Below are positions 42,007 to 51,009 of a DNA stretch of 64,000 nucleotides, piece by piece. The position numbers were made by a program, and so were the translations under genes. Origin of the DNA: Candidatus Stoquefichus sp. SB1 (lineage in GTDB: Bacteria; Bacillota_I; Bacilli_A; Erysipelotrichales; Coprobacillaceae); assembly GCF_001244545.1 (NCBI RefSeq), contig NZ_LN852696.1, forward strand, positions 62,001 to 126,000. Direction: 5' to 3'. Under the pieces are notes generated by a model, which was not told where the DNA came from, ran no database searches, and was given only the letters and a program-made list of their open reading frames with translations. Each line of letters opens with the position of its first letter. The stretch's first letter is position 1.

Positions 42007-42846
42007 ATGAGTTGCATAATTAGAATTCATGAAGCGAGACCGATATTAACAGATACTGAAATTGAAATTGCAGATTTTATATTAGAAAACAAGTTTGACA
42101 TTGTTAATGATTCAACACAAACATTAGCGCTAAAAACCAAAACGTCACCAGCTGCTATTATTCGCTTTTCAAAAAAAATAGGATTTTCAGGGTTTTCGCA
42201 ATTAAAAATAGAATTAGCTAAAGATTTGTCTAACGATTCCATGGAATTTGATAATTTATTAGATCCTCATGAAAATATAGATTCTTTAATAAAAAAAGCA
42301 TATCATTCAAATATTCAAACAATTGAAAAAACTTATGGTTTAATTGATCCTAAGGTTATTGAAAGAGTATCACAAGAGATTATTTTATGTCGTAATATTT
42401 ATTTGTTTGGAATTGGGGGATCTGGTACAGTATGTGAAGATTTCCAACATAAGCTTTTAAGAATAGGGAAGACATCCATTTATTATGCAGATACACATCT
42501 CCAATTAACTGCAGTACCAAACATGCAAGAAGATGATTTGGCATTTTTTATTAGTTATAGTGGAAAAACAAAAGAAGTTGTGACTGCTGCAAAATGGGTG
42601 AAACAAATGGGAATGAAGTCTGTTGCAATCACACAATCAGCTTATAATGATTTAGGAAAATTAGTAGATATGGTGATTACAATTCCCATTGAAGAAAAAG
42701 AATTAAGAATTGGAGCGACGTCTTCTAGGCTTTCTTCTTTGATTGTTATTGATTTGTTATATTATGCAATTGCAAGACATGATAAAGAAGAGACTCATAA
42801 ACGAATAGTGGATACAAGACAAATTATCGATGAAATACAGAAGTAA
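42007..42846 (+). CDS. RpiR/MurR family regulator of the MurNAc cluster
   Basis: A 279-residue protein: N-terminal RpiR HTH (about 1-78, TKTSPAAIIRFSKKIGFSGF) and SIS domain (about 110-250; LFGIGGSGTVCEDF, FISYSGKTKEV). Its neighbours are anmK and murQ, so it is the probable MurR-type repressor that senses MurNAc 6-phosphate. It is transcribed convergently to anmK. The palindromes in the anmK/murQ interval are its likely targets. Confidence 0.88.
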   Translation: MSCIIRIHEARPILTDTEIEIADFILENKFDIVNDSTQTLALKTKTSPAAIIRFSKKIGFSGFSQLKIELAKDLSNDSMEFDNLLDPHENIDSLIKKAYHSNIQTIEKTYGLIDPKVIERVSQEIILCRNIYLFGIGGSGTVCEDFQHKLLRIGKTSIYYADTHLQLTAVPNMQEDDLAFFISYSGKTKEVVTAAKWVKQMGMKSVAITQSAYNDLGKLVDMVITIPIEEKELRIGATSSRLSSLIVIDLLYYAIARHDKEETHKRIVDTRQIIDEIQK

Positions 42847-42862
42847 AATTCTGTATTTTTTG
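42836..42862 (+). terminator. Terminator of the murR-like gene
   Basis: ATACAGAA / TTCTGTAT with a GTAAAA loop, then TTTTT; starts within the last codons. Confidence 0.8.
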
Positions 42863-42865
42863 TAT

Positions 42866-42892
42866 AAAAAAAGCCATTTTAAAATGGCTTAG
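42866..42892 (-). terminator. Terminator of anmK
   Basis: Perfect palindrome AAGCCATTTTAAAATGGCTT with a T run on the minus strand; convergent with the previous terminator. Confidence 0.85.
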
Positions 42893-44021
42893 GAGTTATT
42901 TGTCCAAGAATAACATAACGCTTTGCACCAGTAGATGATTTGACATTAGAAGGATGATGGTTCAATGTTTCATTTCCCAATATAGCAAAAGCAATGGCTT
43001 CTTTAGCATCGCTAGAATAACCAATTTCATCTTGGGTATAAACAGGAATAGGTGATAATTCATCTTTAATGAATTGAATTAATGTGTCATTGTGACTACC
43101 GCCACCACCAATAATGACATCATCTAAAGAATATTTTGAAAGAATGTCCCTTTGGTAATGAAAGGCTATACTTTTAGCGGTAAACATTGTAAATGTTGTA
43201 ATAATATCTTCTTTTTTACAGTGAGCGTATTTTTGTAGAAGATTTTTTACAAAGAATTCCCCGAAGTCTTCTCGACCAGTTGATTTAGGAGGAATTTTTT
43301 GCATATAAGGATGATTCATTAATTCATCAAGTAATGATGGAATTATTTCTCCTTGTTTTGCAATTTGTCCATGGTCATCATAAGGAATATTGTATAAAAG
43401 ATGACAAGCTTCATTAATCATCATGTTTCCAGGTCCTGTATCGAAAGCAAAAATATCATCAATATCTAAAGAACCATTTAAGAATGTTAAATTACCTATT
43501 CCACCAATATTTTGAAGAACTCTGTTTTTATGTGGCTGGCTATAGAGAATATATTCACTATAAGGGACCAAAGGAGCTCCTTGACCACCAGCTGCCATAT
43601 CCATCACTCTAAAATTAGAAATAACAGTTGTTTGAAGCTGATAGGCAAGAATCGCTGCTTCACCAATTTGTAAAGTAGATCGACATAAAGATTTTTTATC
43701 TTCTGGAATATGAAAAATTGTTTGTCCATGACTAGCGATATAGTCAACCTTTTCTAATGGGAAATTGGCTTTTTTTAGTAATGTTTTTACAGCATCAGTG
43801 AAAACATAACCTAATTCAAAATTCAAACTACAAATAAGATCGCTATGAGAATGTTTTAAGGAACATGCTTTTTTAATCCTTTTCACAAGTTCTTTGTTGA
43901 GTGGATACTCATTATAGTCGATCACTTCTAATTGTGTGCTTGTGCCAAATCCAGTTATTTTTATAAGAACAGTGTCAATTCCATCCAATGATGTTCCTGA
44001 CATAATACCTATACCATACAT
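42879..44021 (-). CDS. anmK: Anhydro-N-acetylmuramic acid kinase
   Basis: A 380-residue enzyme that opens and phosphorylates 1,6-anhydro-MurNAc to MurNAc 6-phosphate. The start GIGIMSGTSLDGID is diagnostic, followed by SHGQTIFH, GGIGNLTFL, FDTGPGNMMIN and GREDFGEFF. Full length for the family. It is divergent from murQ, its next enzyme. AGGAGGTAC precedes the ATG. Confidence 0.96.
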   Translation of the reverse strand: MYGIGIMSGTSLDGIDTVLIKITGFGTSTQLEVIDYNEYPLNKELVKRIKKACSLKHSHSDLICSLNFELGYVFTDAVKTLLKKANFPLEKVDYIASHGQTIFHIPEDKKSLCRSTLQIGEAAILAYQLQTTVISNFRVMDMAAGGQGAPLVPYSEYILYSQPHKNRVLQNIGGIGNLTFLNGSLDIDDIFAFDTGPGNMMINEACHLLYNIPYDDHGQIAKQGEIIPSLLDELMNHPYMQKIPPKSTGREDFGEFFVKNLLQKYAHCKKEDIITTFTMFTAKSIAFHYQRDILSKYSLDDVIIGGGGSHNDTLIQFIKDELSPIPVYTQDEIGYSSDAKEAIAFAILGNETLNHHPSNVKSSTGAKRYVILGQITPKPF

Positions 44022-44044
44022 AAATGTACCTCCTTTTTATGAAT

Positions 44045-44073
44045 ATTGTATTATTTATGAAATAAAATTTCAA
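44045..44073 (-). promoter_or_regulatory. anmK promoter with MurR-type operator on its -35
   Basis: Minus strand TTGAAA (44073-44068), 17 bp, TACAAT (44050-44045). The -35 box is covered by the palindrome TGAAATAAAATTTCA (44058-44072). Confidence 0.65.
44058..44072. promoter_or_regulatory. Operator palindrome 1, TGAAAT-N3-ATTTCA
   Basis: Exact dyad with a 3-bp centre. The same dyad recurs at 44186-44200, 128 bp apart, one per divergent promoter. Binding by the RpiR/MurR protein is inferred. Confidence 0.65.
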
Positions 44074-44184
44074 TATTAATATTGATATATTATAATAAAT
44101 ATGTAAAAAATACGCAAAAAGGAATAAAATTTCTGTTTAATAAAGAATAATATGAAATAAATTAACAAATATTTAATAAATATA

Positions 44185-44213
44185 TTGAAATAATATTTCA
44201 AATGATGTAGAAT
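44185..44213 (+). promoter_or_regulatory. murQ operon promoter with operator on its -35
   Basis: TTGAAA (44185-44190), 17 bp, TAGAAT (44208-44213). Palindrome 2 overlaps the -35 box exactly as at anmK. Confidence 0.65.
44186..44200. promoter_or_regulatory. Operator palindrome 2, TGAAAT-N3-ATTTCA
   Basis: TGAAATAATATTTCA; see palindrome 1. Confidence 0.65.
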
Positions 44214-44237
44214 GAAGTTGAAAGGAGGGGAAAGTAA

Positions 44238-45146
44238 ATGCCAAAAGATTTAAGTTTGCTGATGACAGAACAACAGAATACAAATACGCTACATATAGAT
44301 GAGATGGATACTATGGAAATCTTAAAGACAATTAATCAAGAAGATCAAAAAGTTGCATTGGCTGTAGAAAATGAACTTGCTGCTATTTCTAGAGCTGTAG
44401 ATGCAATTTATAAAAAAGTATCATGTGGTGGAAGGCTTATTTATATTGGAGCGGGAACTTCAGGACGTTTAGGTGTACTAGATGCATCAGAGTGTCCACC
44501 GACCTATGGCGTTTCACCATCACTTGTGCAAGGTGTTATTGCCGGAGGACCTCAAGCATTATTAAATGCAATAGAAGGTGCAGAGGATTCTCTAGAACTT
44601 GCTAAAAAAGATTTGGAGGACATTGCATTATCTGAGCATGATGTTGTTTGTGGTTTAGCTGCTTCAGGACGTACACCATATGTTATAGGTGGACTTGAAT
44701 ATGCAAACCAGCTAAAGGCTACAACTCTATCAATTTGCTGTGTAGAAAATGGATTGATTTCAGGTGTTGCTCAGTATCCAATTGAGGTGAAGGTAGGACC
44801 AGAAGTCATCACAGGATCAACAAGAATGAAGGCAGGAACTGCGCAGAAGATGGTGCTTAATATGTTATCGACTTCAGTCATGATCAAACTTGGTAAAGTC
44901 TATGGTAATTTAATGATTGATGTTCAGCCTACAAATGAAAAATTAAAGGAAAGAGCAATTGGGATTGTTGAAACCTGTACAGAACTTTCAACAATAGAAG
45001 CGAAAAAATTATTAGAGACGACAGGCTACGATGTTAAATGTGCTATCTTGATGGAAAAAACTGGATTAGATTTTGCATCATGCCGAGATTTATTATTAAA
45101 ATATCAAAACAACGTTGCAAAAGTGATAAGACAGTATAAGAAATAA
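44238..45146 (+). CDS. murQ: N-acetylmuramic acid 6-phosphate etherase
   Basis: A 302-residue SIS-fold lyase that splits D-lactate from MurNAc-6-P, giving GlcNAc-6-P. Diagnostic stretches: IYIGAGTSGRLGVLDASECPPTYG (core GAGTSGRLG), VCGLAASGRTPYV, and EVITGSTRMKAGTAQK. Full length. First gene of a rightward operon; AAAGGAGGGG ribosome site. Confidence 0.97.
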   Translation: MPKDLSLLMTEQQNTNTLHIDEMDTMEILKTINQEDQKVALAVENELAAISRAVDAIYKKVSCGGRLIYIGAGTSGRLGVLDASECPPTYGVSPSLVQGVIAGGPQALLNAIEGAEDSLELAKKDLEDIALSEHDVVCGLAASGRTPYVIGGLEYANQLKATTLSICCVENGLISGVAQYPIEVKVGPEVITGSTRMKAGTAQKMVLNMLSTSVMIKLGKVYGNLMIDVQPTNEKLKERAIGIVETCTELSTIEAKKLLETTGYDVKCAILMEKTGLDFASCRDLLLKYQNNVAKVIRQYKK

Positions 45147-45162
45147 TAAAGGAGTGATTGAA

Positions 45163-45516
45163 ATGGCGACAAAAGTTGTAACACCTAATTATAAAAAAGT
45201 GAAGAGAATAAAAAAAGTAGATGTAGATACATCTCCAATTCCAAAATTTAGTTATAAAAGTGCCTTTATCATTGTCATAAGTGCTGCGTTCTCTTGCTTT
45301 TTCCTCCCAAACATGCTTGCAATTTTTGGAGTAGATACAAGAATCACAACAATGATAGGAAATGCTGTTATTATAAGTTTTGCCGTTTGTTATTGTCATT
45401 ATTTTATAGAAACGGATAAAGGTTTTCATAAAAACTTTATCAGAATGTATTTGGGATTTTTTATAGCAATCGGAATTATTAGTTATTTCTGGTTGTATAT
45501 TGGACTTTATATGTAA
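45163..45516 (+). CDS. Small four-helix membrane protein of the MurNAc operon
   Basis: A 117-residue protein: basic start (MATKVVTPNYKKVKRIKK), then three hydrophobic segments (about 30-50, 56-75, 92-115). No family was recognised. It sits 16 bp after murQ and just before the PTS gene, so may assist transport. I start at ATG 45163, where GGAGTG lies at optimal distance; a GTG nine bases earlier is inside that site. Confidence 0.6.
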   Translation: MATKVVTPNYKKVKRIKKVDVDTSPIPKFSYKSAFIIVISAAFSCFFLPNMLAIFGVDTRITTMIGNAVIISFAVCYCHYFIETDKGFHKNFIRMYLGFFIAIGIISYFWLYIGLYM

Positions 45517-45535
45517 AAGAAAGGGGATTAAGTTC

Positions 45536-46834
45536 ATGATAGATAAATTAACAATGTTTTTTGATCAAAAATTATCTGGACCTATGGAAAAACTAGCACA
45601 ACAAAGACATTTGCGTGCTGTTAGAGATGGTATCGTTGCAACCTTGCCATTAATTATTGTAGGTTCATTCTTCTTAATTATTGCTATGCCACCACTTCCA
45701 CAAGATTGGGAAATATACCAATTTTTAAATGGAAATGCAGCAACAATTATGCTTCCATATCGTATGACTATGTTTATTATGACGGTTTATGCGACATTTG
45801 GGATTGGATATAGTTTAGCTGAATCTTATAAGTTAGATAGATTAACTGGTGGGATTTTAGCAATGATTGCTTTCTTGTGTACAATTACACCTATATCTGT
45901 AGTACCAGAAGCAGCAGAAGTTGCTGGCGTTTCTGGATGGGTTATGCCAATGGCTAATTTAGGTGGTGGTGGACTCTTTGTTTCCATTATTGTATCATGC
46001 TTAGCAGTAGAGATTTATCGTTTAACATCAAAATCTAAGTTTAAAATTACAATGCCAGCTCAAGTGCCACCAGCAGTAGCACGTTCATTTGAGGCATTAA
46101 CACCAACAATTGTTGTGATTGTGGGAATGGCTTGTATTACATATTTTATAGGATTCGATTGGCATGGGGCAGTCGCAACTGTTGTATCACCTCTTGTTAA
46201 AGCTGCTGATAGTTTACCAAGTGTCTTATTATTAATTTTCTTAATTACAGGATTCTGGTCTTTTGGTATTCATGGTGTTTCGATTATTGGTTCATTAGCA
46301 AGACCTTTATGGTTGCAATTAATTGATGCCAATACAGCAATGGCTGCTGCTAATCAAGCACCTACAGCAATCGCTGCTGAACCATTTTTCCAATGGTTTA
46401 TTTGGATTGGTGGTTCAGGATGTACAATAGGACTTGCTATTTTAATGGCATTCCGTGCTAAATCTAAATATGCAAGTTCATTAGGAAAAACATGTATTGT
46501 TCCATCTTTATTCAATATTAATGAACCAGTAATTTTTGGAACACCAATTGTTTTAAATCCAATTCTAATTATTCCATTTATTGTTGTTCCAATGGTATGT
46601 GCAACGATTGCTTGGATATTTACTTCACTCAATTTTGTAGATAAAGTCGTTATGACAGCACCTTGGACATTGCCAGGGCCAGTAGGAGCATATCTTGCAA
46701 CTGGTGGAGATTGGCGAGCTGCCGTCCTGAATATTTTCCTAATTGCTGTATCAGTTATTCTTTACTATCCTTTCTTTAAAATTTATGATAATAATTTATT
46801 AAAGGAAGAACAAGGACAACCAATTGAAGAATAA
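45536..46834 (+). CDS. PTS transporter subunit EIIC of the MurNAc cluster
   Basis: A 432-residue membrane protein of the lactose/cellobiose EIIC type: MIDKLTMFFDQKLSGPMEKLAQQRHLRAVRD at the start (hallmark QQRHLRAVRDG), WSFGIHGVS and LFNINEPVIFGTPIVLNP. It differs from MurP of E. coli, which is a glucose-type EIIBC. Context makes a MurNAc-containing sugar, perhaps GlcNAc-MurNAc, the likely cargo. No EIIA/EIIB is nearby. ATG 45536 follows AAGGGG; an earlier ATG lies in the previous gene. Confidence 0.92.
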   Translation: MIDKLTMFFDQKLSGPMEKLAQQRHLRAVRDGIVATLPLIIVGSFFLIIAMPPLPQDWEIYQFLNGNAATIMLPYRMTMFIMTVYATFGIGYSLAESYKLDRLTGGILAMIAFLCTITPISVVPEAAEVAGVSGWVMPMANLGGGGLFVSIIVSCLAVEIYRLTSKSKFKITMPAQVPPAVARSFEALTPTIVVIVGMACITYFIGFDWHGAVATVVSPLVKAADSLPSVLLLIFLITGFWSFGIHGVSIIGSLARPLWLQLIDANTAMAAANQAPTAIAAEPFFQWFIWIGGSGCTIGLAILMAFRAKSKYASSLGKTCIVPSLFNINEPVIFGTPIVLNPILIIPFIVVPMVCATIAWIFTSLNFVDKVVMTAPWTLPGPVGAYLATGGDWRAAVLNIFLIAVSVILYYPFFKIYDNNLLKEEQGQPIEE

Positions 46835-46843
46835 AAAAGAATA

Positions 46844-46872
46844 GCCTGGCAAATGCTGGGCTTTTGCTATAG
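46844..46872 (+). terminator. Weak internal hairpin
   Basis: AGCCTGGC / GCTGGGCT with mismatches, followed by TTTTG; possibly partial termination between the PTS and GH1 genes. Confidence 0.4.
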
Positions 46873-46884
46873 AAAGGGAATTAT

Positions 46885-48312
46885 ATGAAAAAAATATTAT
46901 GGGGTGGAGCAACTTCATCAAGTCAATATGAGGGTGGGTATCATCTTGATTATAAAGGGTTAGATACTCAAGATTGTCGTCCTTATTTTCCTAGGACTAC
47001 GCATTCAACAACTCAGACACGTTTATTGAATAAACAAATAGTTAATCAAGCAAAAGCTTATCAAGGAGTTGGTAATTATCCTTTTCGCCAAGGAAGTGAT
47101 GGTTATCATCATTTTCAAGAAGATATTGAGCTTTTAAAAGAGTTAGGAATTGATATTTATCGTTTTTCAATATCATGGGCAAGAATATTTCCCAATGGTG
47201 ATGAAAAATACCCTAATGAGATAGCATTACAATATTATGATCAAATGATTAAACAATTAAAAGAAGCAAATATAAAAATATTTATAACGATTAATCATTA
47301 TGCTATACCTTTATATTTAATTGAAAAATATGATGGTTGGAAGAATCGTCAAATGATAGATTATTATTTCCGATTCGCAAAAGTTTTATTGGATAGATGG
47401 AAAGATGATGTTGATTATTGGTTACCTTTTAATGAAATTAATGCTGGATATTTTAGTCCGTATAATGGTGTTGGATTAATGAAAGATAATGATGAAGATT
47501 ATAATCAATCAGAAATATTTCAATCATTACATCATCAATTTGTTGCTAGTGCGAAGGTTATTGAATATGGTCATCAGCATGTTAAAGGACAGTTTGGGTG
47601 TATGGTTGCGAGTTTTTGTTACTATGCTTTGACACCTAAACCAGAAGATAATTTTAAGTTGATTCAAGATGAAAATTATTATCAATGGTTTTGTATGGAT
47701 GTCTTATCAAGAGGCTATTACCCTACATATATGAGACGTTTCTTTTTAGAACACCATATTGATATTAACGTAACACAATCAGATGAAGAATTATTATTAC
47801 AGCATACTTCTGATTTTATTTCTTTTTCATATTACTCATCGAGCGTAGTTGCAGCTAAAGCGGCTGATCAGACTGCAGGGAATCTTGTATCTACAATTAA
47901 GAATCCATATTTAAATGCTACAAAATGGGGCTGGCAAATTGACCCTATTGGAATAAGAGTGACATTAAATCAATTTTATAATCGTTACCAAAAGCCGATT
48001 ATTATTGCTGAAAATGGATTGGGCAGTCAAGATGTGTTAGAATTAGATAAGACTGTTCATGATTTGTATAGAATTTCATATTTACAAGAACATTTTCAAC
48101 AGATTCAAGAAGCCCAAAATGATGGAGTTGACATTATAGCTTATTGTTTATGGGGAATTATTGATATTGTTTCAGCAGGAAGCTGTGAAATGGAAAAAAG
48201 ATATGGTGTTGTTTATGTTGATGCCAATAATGAAGGTGAAGGAAGTTATTGTAGATATAAAAAAGATAGTTTTTATTGGTATCAGAAATTTATTGAAAAT
48301 TATCATCAATAG
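46885..48312 (+). CDS. Glycoside hydrolase family 1, 6-phospho-beta-glycosidase type
   Basis: A 475-residue cytosolic enzyme: acid/base Glu184 in LPFNEIN, nucleophile Glu376 in IIAENGLG, N-terminal GGATSSSQYEGG. The C-terminal SCEMEKRYGVVYVD has the Ser...Lys-Arg-Tyr-Gly set that binds the 6-phosphate in phospho-glycosidases. In this cluster it may hydrolyse a PTS-phosphorylated GlcNAc-MurNAc type disaccharide or related beta-glycoside; the usual enzymes for that are GH3 or DUF871. The specificity is inferred. Confidence 0.92.
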   Translation: MKKILWGGATSSSQYEGGYHLDYKGLDTQDCRPYFPRTTHSTTQTRLLNKQIVNQAKAYQGVGNYPFRQGSDGYHHFQEDIELLKELGIDIYRFSISWARIFPNGDEKYPNEIALQYYDQMIKQLKEANIKIFITINHYAIPLYLIEKYDGWKNRQMIDYYFRFAKVLLDRWKDDVDYWLPFNEINAGYFSPYNGVGLMKDNDEDYNQSEIFQSLHHQFVASAKVIEYGHQHVKGQFGCMVASFCYYALTPKPEDNFKLIQDENYYQWFCMDVLSRGYYPTYMRRFFLEHHIDINVTQSDEELLLQHTSDFISFSYYSSSVVAAKAADQTAGNLVSTIKNPYLNATKWGWQIDPIGIRVTLNQFYNRYQKPIIIAENGLGSQDVLELDKTVHDLYRISYLQEHFQQIQEAQNDGVDIIAYCLWGIIDIVSAGSCEMEKRYGVVYVDANNEGEGSYCRYKKDSFYWYQKFIENYHQ

Positions 48313-48322
48313 GAGGAAATAA

Positions 48323-49417
48323 ATGAAAAAGTTAGGAATTTCATTATATGTAGAAAAATCTAATCTAGAAGAAATGAAAACATATATAGATAAAGCACAA
48401 AAAGCAGGCTTTTCTCGTATCTTTTCATGTTTATTATCAGTTAATGAAAGTGTTGAAAAAATAAAATCTGATTTTTCAATTATTAATCAATATGCTCATG
48501 AAAAAGGATTTGAAATTTTTGTAGATGTCAGTCCTAAAGTGTTTGATAAGTTAAATATCAGTTATCAGGATTTAACATTTTTTAAAGAAATAGGTGCTGA
48601 TGGAATTCGTTTGGATGCTGGATTTAGTGGGAGTGAAGAAGCACTTATGACTTTTAATTCTCAAGGATTAAAGATAGAAATAAATATGAGTAATGATACA
48701 CATTATATTGATACAATAATGGATTATTGTCCTAATCGTAGTCAATTAGTCGGCTGTCATAATTTCTATCCACATCGTTTTAGTGGTTTGTCATTGGAGC
48801 ATTTCTTAAAATGTACTCAAAATTTTAAGAAATATGGATTAAAAACTGCAGCTTTTGTATCAACAAATCAGCCAAACGCTTTTGGTCCATGGCCTACAAA
48901 AGAAGGATTACCAACATTAGAAATCCATCGTGAATTACCTTTAGATGTTCAAATTAAACATATGATATCGTTAGATGTCATTGATGATATTATTATTTCT
49001 AATTGTTATCCAAGTGATGAGGAGCTTAAAAGTATTTCACATATGCGATTAGATCTTGTGACATTTAATGTTCAACTTGTGGATTGTTTACCTGAAATTG
49101 AAAGAAAAATTGTTTTAGAGGAATTGCATTTTAATCGTGGTGATTATAATGAAAATATGATTCGTTCAACACAAAGTCGGGTTAAATATAAAGGGCATCA
49201 TTTTAAACTTTTCAATGTTCCTGAATATATTTATCCTGGTGATATTGTTATTGAAAGTTCAAAATATGGACATTATGCTGGAGAATTGCAAATTGCTAAA
49301 ACAAAAATGAAAAATAGTGGTAAAAGTAATGTTGTAGGGCATATTGTTGAAGCAGAAAGATTTTTATTGGAATATATAAAACCGTGGCAAAAATTTACAT
49401 TTTATGAGGTGAATTAA
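48323..49417 (+). CDS. mupG: DUF871 protein, MupG-like 6-phospho-N-acetylmuramidase
   Basis: A 364-residue protein with TIM-barrel and C-terminal beta domain. It starts MKKLGISLYVEKSNLEEM and has GADGIRLDAGFSG, LVGCHNFYPHRFSGLS and GPWPTKEGLPTLEIHR, all typical of DUF871. The S. aureus relative MupG cuts MurNAc-6-P-GlcNAc into MurNAc-6-P and GlcNAc, which here would feed MurQ and the kinase gene that starts directly after its stop codon. Confidence 0.9.
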   Translation: MKKLGISLYVEKSNLEEMKTYIDKAQKAGFSRIFSCLLSVNESVEKIKSDFSIINQYAHEKGFEIFVDVSPKVFDKLNISYQDLTFFKEIGADGIRLDAGFSGSEEALMTFNSQGLKIEINMSNDTHYIDTIMDYCPNRSQLVGCHNFYPHRFSGLSLEHFLKCTQNFKKYGLKTAAFVSTNQPNAFGPWPTKEGLPTLEIHRELPLDVQIKHMISLDVIDDIIISNCYPSDEELKSISHMRLDLVTFNVQLVDCLPEIERKIVLEELHFNRGDYNENMIRSTQSRVKYKGHHFKLFNVPEYIYPGDIVIESSKYGHYAGELQIAKTKMKNSGKSNVVGHIVEAERFLLEYIKPWQKFTFYEVN

Positions 49418-50305
49418 ATGGATTATATAGGAATTGATGGTGGTGGAACCAAAACTTCATTTGGATTATTTGATGAATATGGTCAATGTTTATATCAAGT
49501 GAATTATCCAACGTGCCATTTTTTGCAAGTTGGGTTTGATGGTTGTGCAAAACTTTTGAAAAAAGGTATAGAAGATATCTTAAAACTGTATCCTCATTCA
49601 TCTCAAGATTTAATTATCGGTATTGGTATTGCTGGTTATGGTAATGATAAAGTGATTCGTGAACAATTGGAATCTCATATTGAAAATGAGTTGATGGGAT
49701 ATCATTATGTTTTAACAAGTGATATGCATATTGCCTTAATTGGTGCGCTCAATGGACAAGATGGAATTGCTGTAGTGGCAGGGACGGGATCTATTGCTAT
49801 GGCACAAGCTGATTCACAAATATATCGTTGTGGGGGATGGGGCTATCAGTTAGGAGATGAAGGTTCAGCTTATTGGATTGGCAAGCAATTGTTAAATGAA
49901 TTTTGCAAGCAGGCAGATTTACGTCAACCAAGAGATGAAATATATGATTATCTTTTAGAATATTTTAAAATAGAAAATCCTTATCAATTAATATCTGCTA
50001 TTCATGGTATGAAAAATGAAAGAACAGAAATAGCAAAACTTGCAGTGGTATGTAGTGATTTTGCTAAAAATGGTCATACTGTTTGTCAGGACATTCTTAA
50101 GCAGGCTGGCAATCATATATCGCAATTAGTTAAAGGCTTATTGCCATACTTTGAACATGAAAAGCGTGTGACTTATTATGGTGGGGTTTTTCAAAGTGAT
50201 ATATTTAAGCAATCCTTTTGTTCGCAATTGAGTGATTGTGAATTGATAGAACCTATAAATAATGCTCTAGTAGGAGCGTATATGTTTGCAAAATCGAGTC
50301 TCTAA
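49418..50305 (+). CDS. BadF/BadG/BcrA-type amino-sugar kinase (NagK/MurK-like)
   Basis: A 295-residue ASKHA kinase: phosphate-1 loop MDYIGIDGGGTKTSFGL (GIDGGGTKT), VVAGTGSIAMAQ, RCGGWGYQLGDEGSAYWIG. Related kinases phosphorylate GlcNAc, and MurK of clostridia also MurNAc. MupG would release GlcNAc, so this enzyme can return it as GlcNAc-6-P. Directly adjoins the mupG stop codon, so cotranslated. Confidence 0.9.
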   Translation: MDYIGIDGGGTKTSFGLFDEYGQCLYQVNYPTCHFLQVGFDGCAKLLKKGIEDILKLYPHSSQDLIIGIGIAGYGNDKVIREQLESHIENELMGYHYVLTSDMHIALIGALNGQDGIAVVAGTGSIAMAQADSQIYRCGGWGYQLGDEGSAYWIGKQLLNEFCKQADLRQPRDEIYDYLLEYFKIENPYQLISAIHGMKNERTEIAKLAVVCSDFAKNGHTVCQDILKQAGNHISQLVKGLLPYFEHEKRVTYYGGVFQSDIFKQSFCSQLSDCELIEPINNALVGAYMFAKSSL

Positions 50306-50317
50306 GACTCTTTTTTG
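50296..50317 (+). terminator. Terminator of the MurNAc operon
   Basis: GAGTCT-CTA-AGACTC followed by TTTTTT, overlapping the kinase stop codon. Confidence 0.85.
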
Positions 50318-50364
50318 TTTAAAAGGAATATGGTATAATATCCAAAAATAGAGGGGGAGTCTGT

Positions 50365-51009
50365 ATGAAAAATATATTATTTGATTTAGATGGAACAATT
50401 ACTGATCCTTTTTTAGGTATTACAAAGTCAGTTGCTTATAGTTTGAAATCATATGGCATTGAAGTGAATAGTTTAGATGAGTTAAAAGTTTTTATTGGTC
50501 CACCATTAGATGTGTCTTTTCAAGAGTATTATCATATGAGTGAGAAGCAAAGTTTAGAAGCAGTTGAGAAATATCGAGAATACTTTTCTGATAAAGGATT
50601 ATATGAAAATAAAGTTTATGAAGGGATGGAAGATTTTTTACAGGCTTTGATAGATGATGGTATGAATTTGTATGTATGTACAAGTAAACCTTATGTTTTT
50701 GCGAAAAAGATATTAGAACATTTTCATTTGGATCAATATTTTAAGGGTATCTATGGTGCCAAATTAGATGGAACAAGGAAGAATAAAGGTGATGTAATTG
50801 CTTATTGTCTTAAACAAGAGGAACTGGACCCAAAGTGTTGTATTATGGTTGGTGATCGTCAGCATGATATTATAGGAGCACATGAGAATCAAATTCCATG
50901 TATTGGAGTTTTATATGGTTATGGAAGTCAAGATGAATTTGAAAGATATCAATGTGATTATATTGTACAAGATTTAAATGAATTAAAGGATGTTATTGAA
51001 AATGGATAA
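50365..51009 (+). CDS. HAD family hydrolase (phosphoglycolate phosphatase-like)
   Basis: A 214-residue HAD-IA enzyme. Motif I is FDLDGTITD (6-14), with cap domain to about 85, motif II VCTSKP, motif III Lys in RKNKG, and motif IV VGDRQHDI (about 162-169). These remove phosphate from small sugar or glycolate phosphates. It overlaps azlC by 8 bp. Confidence 0.88.
   Translation: MKNILFDLDGTITDPFLGITKSVAYSLKSYGIEVNSLDELKVFIGPPLDVSFQEYYHMSEKQSLEAVEKYREYFSDKGLYENKVYEGMEDFLQALIDDGMNLYVCTSKPYVFAKKILEHFHLDQYFKGIYGAKLDGTRKNKGDVIAYCLKQEELDPKCCIMVGDRQHDIIGAHENQIPCIGVLYGYGSQDEFERYQCDYIVQDLNELKDVIENG

Noticed and set aside
45043-45537. 164-residue minus-strand reading frame across the end of murQ and the small membrane gene
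   Set aside because: Cys/Tyr/Ser/Asn-rich composition with no ribosome site; it is opposite two well-supported genes of the MurNAc operon.
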